Assembly: GCF_022009635.1 (NCBI RefSeq)
Contig: NZ_CP091716.1
Coordinates: 4,355,001 to 4,419,000 of the forward strand
DNA from: Variovorax paradoxus
Lineage (GTDB): Bacteria; Pseudomonadota; Gammaproteobacteria; Burkholderiales; Burkholderiaceae_C
Direction of reading: 5' to 3'
DNA: 64,000 nt
Every line of letters starts with the position of its first letter. The first letter of the stretch is position 1. Shown here in pieces: positions 10,701-19,425 of this stretch. Made by a program: the position numbers and the translations under genes. The notes under the pieces were generated by a model. It was not told the DNA's origin, ran no database searches, and was given only the letters and a program-made list of their open reading frames with translations.

Positions 10701-11520
10701 GAGAAAAAACCAATCAGACATTCCCGCCGTTCCCGTGATCCAGGTGATCGAGCGCATGTTCGCGCTGATCGATGTCCTGGCATCGCGCGAAGAGGCGATT
10801 TCGCTGAAGGAGATCAGCGAAAAGACCGGTCTTCACCCGTCGACCACGCACCGCATCCTCAACGACCTGGCGGTCGGCCGCTTCGTCGACCGGCCCGAGG
10901 CGGGCAGCTACCGCCTCGGCATGCGCCTGCTGGAGCTGGGCAACCTGGTCAAGGGCCGGCTCAACGTGCGCGACGCCGCGCTGGGGCCCATGCGCGAGCT
11001 GCACAAGCTCACGCAGCAGCCGGTCAACCTGAGCATGCGCCAGGGCGATGAGATCGTGTACATCGAGCGCTCGTACAGCGAGCGCTCGGGCATGCAGGTG
11101 GTGCGCGCCATCGGCGGCCGCGCCGCCCTGCACCTCACCTCGACCGGCAAGCTGTTCCTGGCCGCGGACGATCCGCAGCGGGTGCGCAGCTACGCCACCC
11201 GCACCGGGCTGGCCGGGCACACGCGCAACAGCATCACCCAACTGCCCGCGCTCGAGCGCGAGCTGTCGAAAGCGCGCCAGTACGGCATCGCACGTGACAA
11301 CGAAGAGCTGGAATTGGGCGTGCGCTGCATGGCAGCAGGCATCTACGACGACCAGGGCAAGCTGGTGGCGGGCCTGTCCATTTCCGCTCCGGCCGATCGG
11401 CTGGACGAAGGCTGGCTGCCCAAGCTTCAGGCCACGGCCAATGAAATCTCGGGCGCCCTGGGGTTCAAGGACGGGGTGGCGGCGACACCGGCGAACGGCG
11501 CCCCTTCTGTCGGCGCCTGA
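10699..11520 (+). CDS. IclR-family transcription regulator
   Basis: Regulator of 273 residues. The N-terminal winged helix (about 15-70, ISLKEISEKTGLHPSTTHRILNDL) is followed by the IclR effector domain with RAIGGRAALHLTSTGKLFLA and DNEELELGVRCMAAGIYD. The Ala/Pro-rich tail after residue 255 is unconserved. It follows bpt by 30 bp but an inverted repeat covers its start, so it may be separately controlled. No catabolic gene that it would regulate is adjacent, and its effector is unknown. A strong terminator lies just after it. Confidence 0.9.
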   Translation: MRKNQSDIPAVPVIQVIERMFALIDVLASREEAISLKEISEKTGLHPSTTHRILNDLAVGRFVDRPEAGSYRLGMRLLELGNLVKGRLNVRDAALGPMRELHKLTQQPVNLSMRQGDEIVYIERSYSERSGMQVVRAIGGRAALHLTSTGKLFLAADDPQRVRSYATRTGLAGHTRNSITQLPALERELSKARQYGIARDNEELELGVRCMAAGIYDDQGKLVAGLSISAPADRLDEGWLPKLQATANEISGALGFKDGVAATPANGAPSVGA

Positions 11521-11542
11521 TCCAAGGCGAAGCCCGAAAAGC

Positions 11543-11568
11543 AAACAGGCCCTGCGAAGGGCCTGTTT
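11543..11568. terminator. Bidirectional rho-independent terminator
   Basis: AAACAGGCCC and GGGCCTGTTT form a perfect 10-bp stem with a 6-base loop and a T-rich end on both strands. It separates the convergent IclR gene and the PBP7-type peptidase gene. Confidence 0.9.
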
Positions 11569-11595
11569 TCATTGGAGCGGCAAGGTTGCCCGGTA

Positions 11596-12801
11596 TCAGC
11601 CAGCGACCTGGTAGCCCACATTGCGCGAAGAAGCCGCAGGCGTACCAGAGATCGAGTGCGTGGCCTCGACCCAGCGGCGAACGCGCTCGGCATCGGCGAT
11701 ACGGCTGAACTTGCCGGCCGAATCCAGGAACACCATGATCAGCTTGCGGCCGGCCACCTTGGCCTGCATCACGAGGCATTGACCGGCTTCGGAGATGTAG
11801 CCCGTCTTCTGCACGCCGATTTCCCAATCCGGGCTCTTCACGAGGCGGTTGGTGGTGTTGAACTGCAGCATCCGGTTGCCCACTTCGACCTGGTATTCAG
11901 GCGAAGTCGACAGCGAGCGCACCGTGGCATCGGAATAGGCAGCGTTGACCAGCAGCGCCAGGTCTTGCGCGCTCGACTGGTTGCGGCTCGACAGGCCAGT
12001 GGGCTCGACGTAGCGCGTGTCCTTCATGCCGAGCATCTTGGCCTTGGCGTTCATGATGCTCACGAAAGTCGACAGGCCACCAGGATAGGTACGGCCCAGC
12101 GCGTGCGCCGCGCGGTTTTCGCTCGACATCAGCGCCAGGTGCAGCAGTTCACCGCGCGACAGCGTCGTACCGACCGTCAGGCGCGAGCTGCTGCGCTTTT
12201 CGGTATCGACATCATCCTGAGTGATGGTGATGAGCTCTTCATTCGGCAGATGCGCCTCGCTGATAAGCAGGCCAGTCATCAGCTTGGTGAGCGAGGCGAT
12301 CGGCAGCACGGCGTGGTCGTTCTTGCTGAACAGCACTTCGTGGGTGTCCTGGTCGATCACCAGTGCGACGCTCGACTTCAGGTCGAGCGAGTCTTCGGTG
12401 CCGTGCAGGCCGGCCATCTGGCCGAAGGACTGGCGCGCCGGTTGTTCAACACGAACCACCGAGCGGCGCTGGACGGCCACCACGGTCTTGCCGTTCTTCT
12501 TGTGGATGGTGGCAACCACGTTGCGGCCACCACGAACGACCTTTTCTACTTTTTCGTTCTTCTCGGCCCGGCCGCGGCTGGCGACGGCGCCGCGAGCCGT
12601 CTTGGACGACGCGGTGCGCTTGACCTCGACCGGCACAACGCCCTTCTTGGCGGCAGCGGTCTTGGAGGCGGCGGGCTTTTCTTTTTTAGCGGCCTGGGCG
12701 CCAGGCAGCAAAAACGCCGTGGCGCAGAACGCAACGGCGATGAACTTGAGTGCGGGTAGAAACCGCTGGCTGGAAACTCGGCGGAGACGGGCTTCAGGCA
12801 T
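11596..12801 (-). CDS. pbpG: D-alanyl-D-alanine endopeptidase/carboxypeptidase (PBP7 type)
   Basis: Low-molecular-weight penicillin-binding protein that trims peptidoglycan cross-links in the periplasm. The 401-residue protein has a signal segment (about 15-38, ending PGAQA), a Lys/Ala-rich stretch to about 115, and the three SxxK-family motifs: Ser170-Leu-Thr-Lys173, Ser227-Glu-Asn229 and Lys332-Thr-Gly334. Start chosen at the ATG on 12801-12799 with GGAG 8 bp upstream; the frame is open to 12864 but without support. The long basic linker between signal peptide and catalytic domain is larger than in E. coli PBP7. It stands alone, behind the leuA gene on the same strand and ahead of a terminator. 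Confidence 0.92.
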   Translation of the reverse strand: MPEARLRRVSSQRFLPALKFIAVAFCATAFLLPGAQAAKKEKPAASKTAAAKKGVVPVEVKRTASSKTARGAVASRGRAEKNEKVEKVVRGGRNVVATIHKKNGKTVVAVQRRSVVRVEQPARQSFGQMAGLHGTEDSLDLKSSVALVIDQDTHEVLFSKNDHAVLPIASLTKLMTGLLISEAHLPNEELITITQDDVDTEKRSSSRLTVGTTLSRGELLHLALMSSENRAAHALGRTYPGGLSTFVSIMNAKAKMLGMKDTRYVEPTGLSSRNQSSAQDLALLVNAAYSDATVRSLSTSPEYQVEVGNRMLQFNTTNRLVKSPDWEIGVQKTGYISEAGQCLVMQAKVAGRKLIMVFLDSAGKFSRIADAERVRRWVEATHSISGTPAASSRNVGYQVAG

Positions 12802-12918
12802 TAATAAATCTCCAGCGGCGACAAACGAGGACCGCAGTGTATCGAAATCAAAAAAGGCACGCAATATCAGTTACTTGCATCCTCTTCTTCAATCGAATAC
12901 CAAGGATCGCCTGAAAAC

Positions 12919-14457
12919 CTAACCTTGTGCCGCAACTCTCTCAGCTTGGCTCTGTAACTTGTTGAGCGCACTCAAATAAGCCTTTGCCGAAGCAACCACG
13001 ATGTCCGGGTCTGCACCCACACCGTTCACCACCCGCCCTGCGTTTTGTAACCGGACTGTAACTTCCCCCTGGCTTTCCGTCGAGCCACTGATGGCGTTTA
13101 CAGAGTAAAGAACCATCTCGGCACCACTCTTGACGTGGGACTCGATCGCCTTCAGGGAAGCATCAACCGGGCCATTTCCATCGGACTCCCCGGTCACTTC
13201 CTTGCCCTGGACGGTGAAAACGACCTTGGCCTGGGGGCGCTCGCCGGTTTCGCTGTGCTGGGAGAGAGAAACGAAAGCAAACCGCTCACCAACGTTCGAC
13301 ACCTCCTCCGCGCTGACGAGCGCGAGGATGTCTTCGTCGAAAATTTCGGATTTACGGTCGGCCAGCTCCTTGAAGCGCAGGAAGGCGGCGTTGATCTCGC
13401 CTTCGCTGTCCATGGCCACCCCCAACTCCTGCAGGCGCTGCTTGAAGGCATTGCGGCCGCTGAGCTTGCCCAGCACGATCTTGTTGGCGGCCCAGCCCAC
13501 GTCTTCGGCACGCATGATTTCGTAGGTGTCGCGGGCCTTGAGCACGCCATCCTGGTGAATGCCCGAGGCATGCGCAAAGGCATTGGCGCCCACCACCGCC
13601 TTGTTGGGCTGCACCACGAAGCCGGTGGTCTGGCTCACCATGCGGCTCGCAGCCACGATGTGCTGGGTGTCGATGCGCAGATCGAGCCCGAAATAGTCCT
13701 TGCGGGTCTTGACCGCCATGACCACTTCCTCGAGCGAGCAGTTGCCCGCGCGCTCGCCCAGCCCGTTGATGGTGCATTCAACCTGGCGCGCGCCGCCGAT
13801 CTTCACGCCGGCCAGCGAGTTGGCCACGGCCATGCCGAGGTCGTTGTGGCAATGCACCGACCAGATGGCCTTGTCGCTGTTGGGCACGCGCTCGCGCAGC
13901 ATCTTGATGAAGTTGCCGTAGAGCTCGGGAATCGCGTAGCCGACGGTGTCGGGCACGTTGATGGTGGTGGCGCCCTCGGCGATGACGGTCTCGAGCACGC
14001 GGCACAGGAAGTCCGGGTCGCTGCGGTAGCCGTCTTCGGGGCTGAATTCGACGTCGCCGATCTGGTTGCGGGCGAAGCGCACGGCCAGCCTGGCCTGCTC
14101 GTGCACCTCGTCGGGAGTCATGCGCAGCTTCTTTTCCATGTGAAGCGGCGAAGTCGCGATGAAAGTGTGGATGCGCCCGCGGGCCGCGCCCTTGAGGGCC
14201 TCGGCGGCGCGTGCGATGTCGCGGTCATTGGCGCGCGAGAGGCCGCACACCGTCGAATCCTTGATTGCATTGGCAATCGCTTTCACCGCCTCGAAATCGC
14301 CGTTCGAGCTGGCGGGAAAGCCGGCCTCGATGACGTCGACCTTCAGCCGCTCCAGCAGCTTGGCAATGCGCATCTTCTCGTCGCGCGTCATCGAGGCGCC
14401 CGGCGATTGCTCGCCGTCGCGCAAGGTGGTGTCGAAAATTATGAGTTGCTCGGTCAT
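12919..14457 (-). CDS. leuA: 2-isopropylmalate synthase (bacterial long type)
   Basis: Condenses acetyl-CoA with 2-oxoisovalerate, the committed step of leucine synthesis. The 512-residue protein has the DRE-TIM barrel motif [17 protein letters not shown] at 8-24, the metal-binding [14 protein letters not shown], the lyase signature [13 protein letters not shown] and a C-terminal LeuA regulatory domain (about 365-505) that binds leucine. It lies 63 bp downstream of a second, different isopropylmalate synthase gene on the same strand, so both would be transcribed past the same leucine attenuator unless a promoter lies in the short gap. Dedicated citramalate synthase is less likely given the full LeuA sequence. 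Confidence 0.95.
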   Translation of the reverse strand: MTEQLIIFDTTLRDGEQSPGASMTRDEKMRIAKLLERLKVDVIEAGFPASSNGDFEAVKAIANAIKDSTVCGLSRANDRDIARAAEALKGAARGRIHTFIATSPLHMEKKLRMTPDEVHEQARLAVRFARNQIGDVEFSPEDGYRSDPDFLCRVLETVIAEGATTINVPDTVGYAIPELYGNFIKMLRERVPNSDKAIWSVHCHNDLGMAVANSLAGVKIGGARQVECTINGLGERAGNCSLEEVVMAVKTRKDYFGLDLRIDTQHIVAASRMVSQTTGFVVQPNKAVVGANAFAHASGIHQDGVLKARDTYEIMRAEDVGWAANKIVLGKLSGRNAFKQRLQELGVAMDSEGEINAAFLRFKELADRKSEIFDEDILALVSAEEVSNVGERFAFVSLSQHSETGERPQAKVVFTVQGKEVTGESDGNGPVDASLKAIESHVKSGAEMVLYSVNAISGSTESQGEVTVRLQNAGRVVNGVGADPDIVVASAKAYLSALNKLQSQAERVAAQG

Positions 14458-14520
14458 CGTGGTTCTCCTTTGGTCGTTCCCACCTGCCGAGCCCGGCGCG
14501 GATCTTTCCGTGCGGCAACG

Positions 14521-16224
14521 TCAGGCGATTTCGACCACCGATTGTGCGCTGTGCGCGCCCCGGGCCCGCGAACGCTGTACGCCCGAAACAATCGCTTTCA
14601 GCGACGCGGAGATCACGTTCGCGTCGATGCCCACGCCGAACAGCGTCTGGCTTTCATCCACGCGCAGTTCCAGGTAGGCCACCGACTTCGCATCGGCACC
14701 GGCGCCGATCGCATGCTGGTGGTAGTCCATCACGCGCACGGTGTGGCCGGTGGCCTTGCTCAGCGCCTGAGTGAAGGCGTCGATCGGGCCGTTGCCCCGG
14801 CCCTCGATGGCATGCACTTCGCCGTCCCACGGCAGGTCGCCACGCAGGACCACGGAAGCGCTGGCGCCCTCGCCTTCTTCCTCGATCACGCGGTGCTGCA
14901 GCGATTGCGCGGTCTCGATGCCGTACTCGCGCACGAACAGGTCCCAGAGGTCGGCGGCGGTGAGCTCCTTGCCGGCCACGTCCATCACGCGCTGCACGAC
15001 CTGCATGAATTCCATCTGCAGGCGGCGCGGCATCTCGATGCCGTATTCGCTTTCGAGCAGGTAGGCCATGCCGCCCTTGCCGGACTGGCTGTTCACGCGG
15101 ATCACGGCTTCGTAGCTGCGGCCCACGTCCTTCGGGTCGATGGGGAGGTAGGGCATGTCCCAGATGTCGCCGTCCTTGCGCGCGGCGAAGGCCTTCTTGA
15201 TCGCGTCCTGGTGCGAGCCCGAGAACGAGGTGTAGACCAGATCGCCGACGTACGGGTGGCGCGGGTGCACCGGAATCTGATTGCAATGCTCGACCGTGGC
15301 GCGAATCTCGTCGATGTTGGAGAAATCGAGCTCGGGCGAAACGCCTTGCGTGTAGAGGTTGAGCGCGACGTTCACCAAGTCGAGGTTGCCGGTGCGCTCG
15401 CCGTTGCCGAAGAGACAGCCTTCGATCCGCTCCGCACCGGCCATGAGAGCCAGTTCGCCGGCCGCGGTGCCTGTGCCGCGGTCGTTATGCGGATGCACGC
15501 ACAGCACGATGGAGTCGCGGCGCTCGAGGTTGCGGTGCATCCACTCGATCATGTCCGCGAAGATATTCGGCGTCGAATGCTCCACGGTCGTCGGCAGGTT
15601 GACGATGCACTTGCGCTGCGGCGTCGGCGCCCACACCTCCGTCACCGCATCGACTACGCGCTTGGAGAACGCCACGTCGGTGCCCGAGAACATTTCAGGC
15701 GAGTACTGGAAGGTCCATTGCGTGTTCGGCTGCTTCGCTGCGAACTCGTTGAACATGCGTGCGTGGGTAGTCGCGAGCTCGACGATCTGGTCTTCGTTCA
15801 TGCCGAGCACCACGCGGCGCATCACTGGCGCCACGGCGTTGTAGAGGTGCACGATGGCGCGCGGCGCGCCTTGCAGCGATTCGAAGGTGCGCGCAATGAG
15901 GTGGTCGCGTGCCTGCGTCAGCACCTGGATCGTCACGTCTTCGGGGATGCGGTCTTCCTCGATGAGCTTGCGCACGAAGTCGAATTCGATCTGCGACGCC
16001 GAGGGGAAGCCGACTTCGATTTCCTTGAAGCCGATGGCCACGAGGGTTTCGAACATGCGCATCTTGCGCGCGATGTCCATGGGCTCGACCAGCGCCTGGT
16101 TGCCATCACGCAGGTCGGTCGACAGCCAGATGGGCGCCTTGGTCAGCACGGCATCGGGCCAGGTACGGTCCTTGAGGCCGATCGGGGCGAATGCGCGGTA
16201 TTTGCTTTGAGGTTGCTTGAGCAT
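14521..16224 (-). CDS. leuA: 2-isopropylmalate synthase, second (type 2) enzyme
   Basis: A 567-residue enzyme of the LeuA type 2 branch known from Corynebacterium, Mycobacterium and fungi. The barrel motif is [16 protein letters not shown] (34-49); [13 protein letters not shown] provides the metal histidines, and [12 protein letters not shown] the signature loop; a C-terminal LeuA allosteric domain follows from about residue 420. It catalyses the same condensation as the next gene downstream, yet the two sequences differ along their whole length, so this is not a recent duplication. It is the first gene behind a leucine leader peptide and attenuator. Confidence 0.94.
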   Translation of the reverse strand: MLKQPQSKYRAFAPIGLKDRTWPDAVLTKAPIWLSTDLRDGNQALVEPMDIARKMRMFETLVAIGFKEIEVGFPSASQIEFDFVRKLIEEDRIPEDVTIQVLTQARDHLIARTFESLQGAPRAIVHLYNAVAPVMRRVVLGMNEDQIVELATTHARMFNEFAAKQPNTQWTFQYSPEMFSGTDVAFSKRVVDAVTEVWAPTPQRKCIVNLPTTVEHSTPNIFADMIEWMHRNLERRDSIVLCVHPHNDRGTGTAAGELALMAGAERIEGCLFGNGERTGNLDLVNVALNLYTQGVSPELDFSNIDEIRATVEHCNQIPVHPRHPYVGDLVYTSFSGSHQDAIKKAFAARKDGDIWDMPYLPIDPKDVGRSYEAVIRVNSQSGKGGMAYLLESEYGIEMPRRLQMEFMQVVQRVMDVAGKELTAADLWDLFVREYGIETAQSLQHRVIEEEGEGASASVVLRGDLPWDGEVHAIEGRGNGPIDAFTQALSKATGHTVRVMDYHQHAIGAGADAKSVAYLELRVDESQTLFGVGIDANVISASLKAIVSGVQRSRARGAHSAQSVVEIA

Positions 16225-16273
16225 GTCGATTTCTCTGTAATGGTTAGTAATCGACCAGCAACCCCAAAAACAA

Positions 16274-16302
16274 ACGGCCCGTTGCTGGTGCGAACGGGCC
16301 GT
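16274..16302 (-). terminator. Leucine attenuator terminator upstream of the leuA pair
   Basis: On the minus strand ACGGCCCGTT (16302-16293 complement) pairs with AACGGGCCGT, a perfect 10-bp stem with a 9-base loop, followed by TTGTTTTTGG. It lies between the leader peptide stop (16324) and the leuA start (16224). The ACGGGC of the leader-peptide codons (forward 16335-16340) can pair with GCCCGT of the first terminator arm (forward 16294-16299), forming an exclusive antiterminator when a ribosome stalls at Leu codons. This is the classical attenuation layout. Confidence 0.85.
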
Positions 16303-16323
16303 GGTGAGGGATTTGCGCGTGCG

Positions 16324-16380
16324 CTACCGTCTCCGCCCGTGAGGGAGGGCTAGTAGGGCCAGCAGCGAAATCTTGGTCAT
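16324..16380 (-). CDS. leuL: leu operon leader peptide
   Basis: An 18-residue open frame, MTKISLLALLALPHGRRR, with five Leu in seven positions (6-12), including two CTA codons that are rare in GC-rich genomes. It is followed by an antiterminator/terminator pair and then by the two isopropylmalate synthase genes. Ribosome stalling at the Leu codons when charged leucyl-tRNA is scarce would let RNA polymerase continue. A TACATT hexamer at forward 16391-16396 could be the -10 of a promoter placed only about 10 bases before the start codon; transcripts from pssA would also cross it. No clear Shine-Dalgarno site is visible. Confidence 0.85.
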   Translation of the reverse strand: MTKISLLALLALPHGRRR

Positions 16381-16434
16381 GAGGGTTTCGAATGTAGCAC
16401 AGCCTGCGCGGGCCTGGGAAGGCCTGCACGAGCC

Positions 16435-17259
16435 TCAGTTGTGCAGTCCCCGCTCGTCGGGCTCTTCCGTCGAGGTACTGATCACGCTCGCCGGCTGGCC
16501 CTTGGCCTTGCGCCATGCGTAGACCACGTAGCCGCTCAGGCCGTAGGCGACGAACAGGCCGAAGAGCACCGTCGGCGGATTGATGTTGATGACCGCAATG
16601 CCCAGCGCGATGAGAACGATCACCACGAAGGGCACGCTCTTCTTCATCTGGATGTCCTTGAAGCTGTAGAACGGCGCGTTCGTGACCATCGTGAGGCCCG
16701 CGTACAGCGTGAACGCGAACGTGACCCAGGTGATCTGCGTCCACGAGAGATACAGCACGTCGCCGCCACGCTTGCCCCATTCGTTCACCACCCAGATGAA
16801 GCCGGCCACAAGAGCAGCTGCGGCCGGAGACGGCAGCCCCTGAAACCAGCGCTTGTCGACCACGCCTGTGTTCACGTTGAAGCGAGCCAGCCGCAGCGCC
16901 GCGCAGGCGCAGTAAACGAAGGCAGCGATCCAGCCCCAACGCCCCAGCCCCTTGAGTGACCATTCGTAGGCAATGAGCGCAGGCGCCGCGCCGAACGACA
17001 CCATGTCGGACAGCGAATCCATCTGCTCGCCGAACGCGCTTTGCGTGTTGGTCATGCGGGCCACGCGCCCGTCAAGGCTGTCAAGCACCATCGCGGCGAA
17101 CACGCCGAGTGCCGCGAGGTCGAAGCGCGCGTTCATGGCCATCACGACCGAATAGAAACCGCCGAACAACGCCGCCAGCGTGAACAGGTTCGGCAGGATG
17201 TAGATGCCCTTGCGACGTTTGCGCGGCTGCACGTCGTCGGGAACCGTATCGTCATGCAT
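16435..17259 (-). CDS. pssA: CDP-diacylglycerol--serine O-phosphatidyltransferase
   Basis: Membrane enzyme that makes phosphatidylserine, precursor of phosphatidylethanolamine. The 274-residue protein carries a complete CDP-alcohol phosphotransferase motif: Asp60, Asp63-Gly64, Ala67-Arg68, Gly77, Asp81 and Asp85. About eight hydrophobic helices follow a basic N terminus (RKRRKG). It belongs to the PssA type of Bacillus and many proteobacteria and not the PLD-like E. coli PssA. The gene lies between ilvC and leuA, an order known in several Burkholderiales, where psd often sits beside it; psd is absent here. Its role is unrelated to leucine, so shared transcription is positional. Confidence 0.95.
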   Translation of the reverse strand: MHDDTVPDDVQPRKRRKGIYILPNLFTLAALFGGFYSVVMAMNARFDLAALGVFAAMVLDSLDGRVARMTNTQSAFGEQMDSLSDMVSFGAAPALIAYEWSLKGLGRWGWIAAFVYCACAALRLARFNVNTGVVDKRWFQGLPSPAAAALVAGFIWVVNEWGKRGGDVLYLSWTQITWVTFAFTLYAGLTMVTNAPFYSFKDIQMKKSVPFVVIVLIALGIAVININPPTVLFGLFVAYGLSGYVVYAWRKAKGQPASVISTSTEEPDERGLHN

Positions 17260-17382
17260 TGAAATTGCCTCCGTCCCTCATGGGCACAGCACGTACAGCT
17301 ATCCAATCGATAGCTTCTTGATCTGTGAATCGCATGGCTCGCAGTGTAGTTCAGGGGACCTCTTCGACCCCCTTCAAACAAA

Positions 17383-17406
17383 AGGGCCACCGCGACGGGT
17401 GGCCCT
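17383..17406 (-). terminator. Second terminator after ilvC
   Basis: AGGGCCACC and GGTGGCCCT form a perfect 9-bp stem with a 6-base loop; on the minus strand it is followed by TTTGTTTG. It backs up the UUCG hairpin located just before it. Confidence 0.85.
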
Positions 17407-17413
17407 CGGGAAA

Positions 17414-17429
17414 AGGCGCCGAAGCGCCT
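17414..17429 (-). terminator. First terminator after ilvC (UUCG loop)
   Basis: On the minus strand AGGCGC-TTCG-GCGCCT is followed by TTTTCCC: a 6-bp stem closed by the very stable UUCG tetraloop with a short U tract, 13 bp past the ilvC stop. Two terminators in tandem separate the ilv operon from pssA. Confidence 0.85.
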
Positions 17430-17442
17430 CTTAGCCGGAAGA

Positions 17443-18474
<1,032 letters not shown>

Positions 18475-18512
18475 TTAATCTCGGGCATCCCCAAGGGCGG
18501 GGATGCGTTCAC

Positions 18513-18776
18513 TCACAGTGGGCCGGAAGAATTCCGGGCCTTCATTTGCTGATTGATGGACACGAGGTTGTCGTGAATGCGGAACAGCAGGATCAGCAAT
18601 TCGCTGTAGACGCGAACGATGATCGCGCCGAAAACCAGGACCCCGATGGCGACCAGGATGCGTCCCTGGAACAGCGCCGTCGCGGTCATTGCGAGCACAG
18701 CCAGCAATCCAAGGAAATACAGTATCCGGATGATGATGGGCGTCACCATCTTGTCGAATCCCAGCAAGTCTTGCAT
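18513..18776 (-). CDS. DUF4282-like small membrane protein
   Basis: An 87-residue protein with two hydrophobic helices (about 10-34 and 39-63). The opening MQDLLGFDKMVTPIIIRILYFLG, shown here in parts as MQDLLGFDKM and TPIIIRILYFLG, resembles the DUF4282 family; function unknown. It lies between ilvH (53 bp) and ilvC (53 bp) on the same strand, so it is likely co-transcribed with the acetohydroxyacid genes. AGGAG sits 6 bp before the ATG at 18776; a GTG one codon earlier is too close to it. Any link to branched-chain metabolism is unproven. Confidence 0.8.
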   Translation of the reverse strand: MQDLLGFDKMVTPIIIRILYFLGLLAVLAMTATALFQGRILVAIGVLVFGAIIVRVYSELLILLFRIHDNLVSINQQMKARNSSGPL

Positions 18777-18829
18777 CACGTTCTCCTCATGTGTCGATGA
18801 AACGATGAAACTGAGGGGATCTGCACCCC

Positions 18830-19321
18830 CTACACGCGCAGGATGCGCTCACCGCGCCCGATGCCGCTGGCACCGGTGCGGACAGTTTCGAGGATAGCGC
18901 TACGCTCGATCGCTTCGAGGAAAGCGTCGTTCTTGCCGTGGTCGCCGGTGAGTTCGATGGTGTAGCTCTTGTCGGTCACATCGATGATGCGGCCGCGGAA
19001 GATTTCCGCCATGCGCATCATTTCCTCGCGCTCCTTGCCGACCGCGCGCACCTTCACCATCATGAGCTCGCGCTCGGTGTAGGCGCCTTCGGTCAGGTCG
19101 ACGACCTTCACCACTTCGATCAGGCGGTTCAGGTGCTTGGTGATCTGCTCGATCACGTCGTCGGAACCGGTCGTGACGATGGTCATGCGCGAGAGGCTCG
19201 AGTCCTCGGTCGGCGCGACGGTCAGCGATTCGATGTTGTAGCCACGGGCCGAGAACAGGCCCACCACGCGGGAAAGAGCACCCGGCTCGTTTTCCAGCAG
19301 CACTGCAATGATGTGTTTCAT
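18830..19321 (-). CDS. ilvH: Acetolactate synthase small (regulatory) subunit
   Basis: Regulatory partner of IlvB/IlvI, which confers valine feedback inhibition and full activity. The 163-residue protein opens with the ACT domain MKHIIAVLLENEPGALSRVVGLFSARGYNIESL (cited here by its core NEPGALSRVVGLFSARGYN) and continues with a second ACT-like half (about 80-163, YTIELTGDHGKNDAFLEAI). It lies 104 bp downstream of the large subunit gene on the same strand. The pairing makes a complete acetohydroxyacid synthase. Confidence 0.97.
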   Translation of the reverse strand: MKHIIAVLLENEPGALSRVVGLFSARGYNIESLTVAPTEDSSLSRMTIVTTGSDDVIEQITKHLNRLIEVVKVVDLTEGAYTERELMMVKVRAVGKEREEMMRMAEIFRGRIIDVTDKSYTIELTGDHGKNDAFLEAIERSAILETVRTGASGIGRGERILRV

Positions 19322-19425
19322 GTTTGCGTGACTCCTCTTTTCGCCGCCCTCCCCCGTGCACGGTAATGCGCGGGCTCGGCGGGCAATAGATTCGTCAGTA
19401 AAGAGTTGAGCGAATGTTCCGCGGA

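Noticed and set aside
13135..16353. Very long plus-strand open frame (1072 codons) across both leuA genes
   Set aside because: It is antisense to two complete LeuA proteins in GC-rich DNA; its translation is low-complexity His/Ala/Val-rich with no domain.
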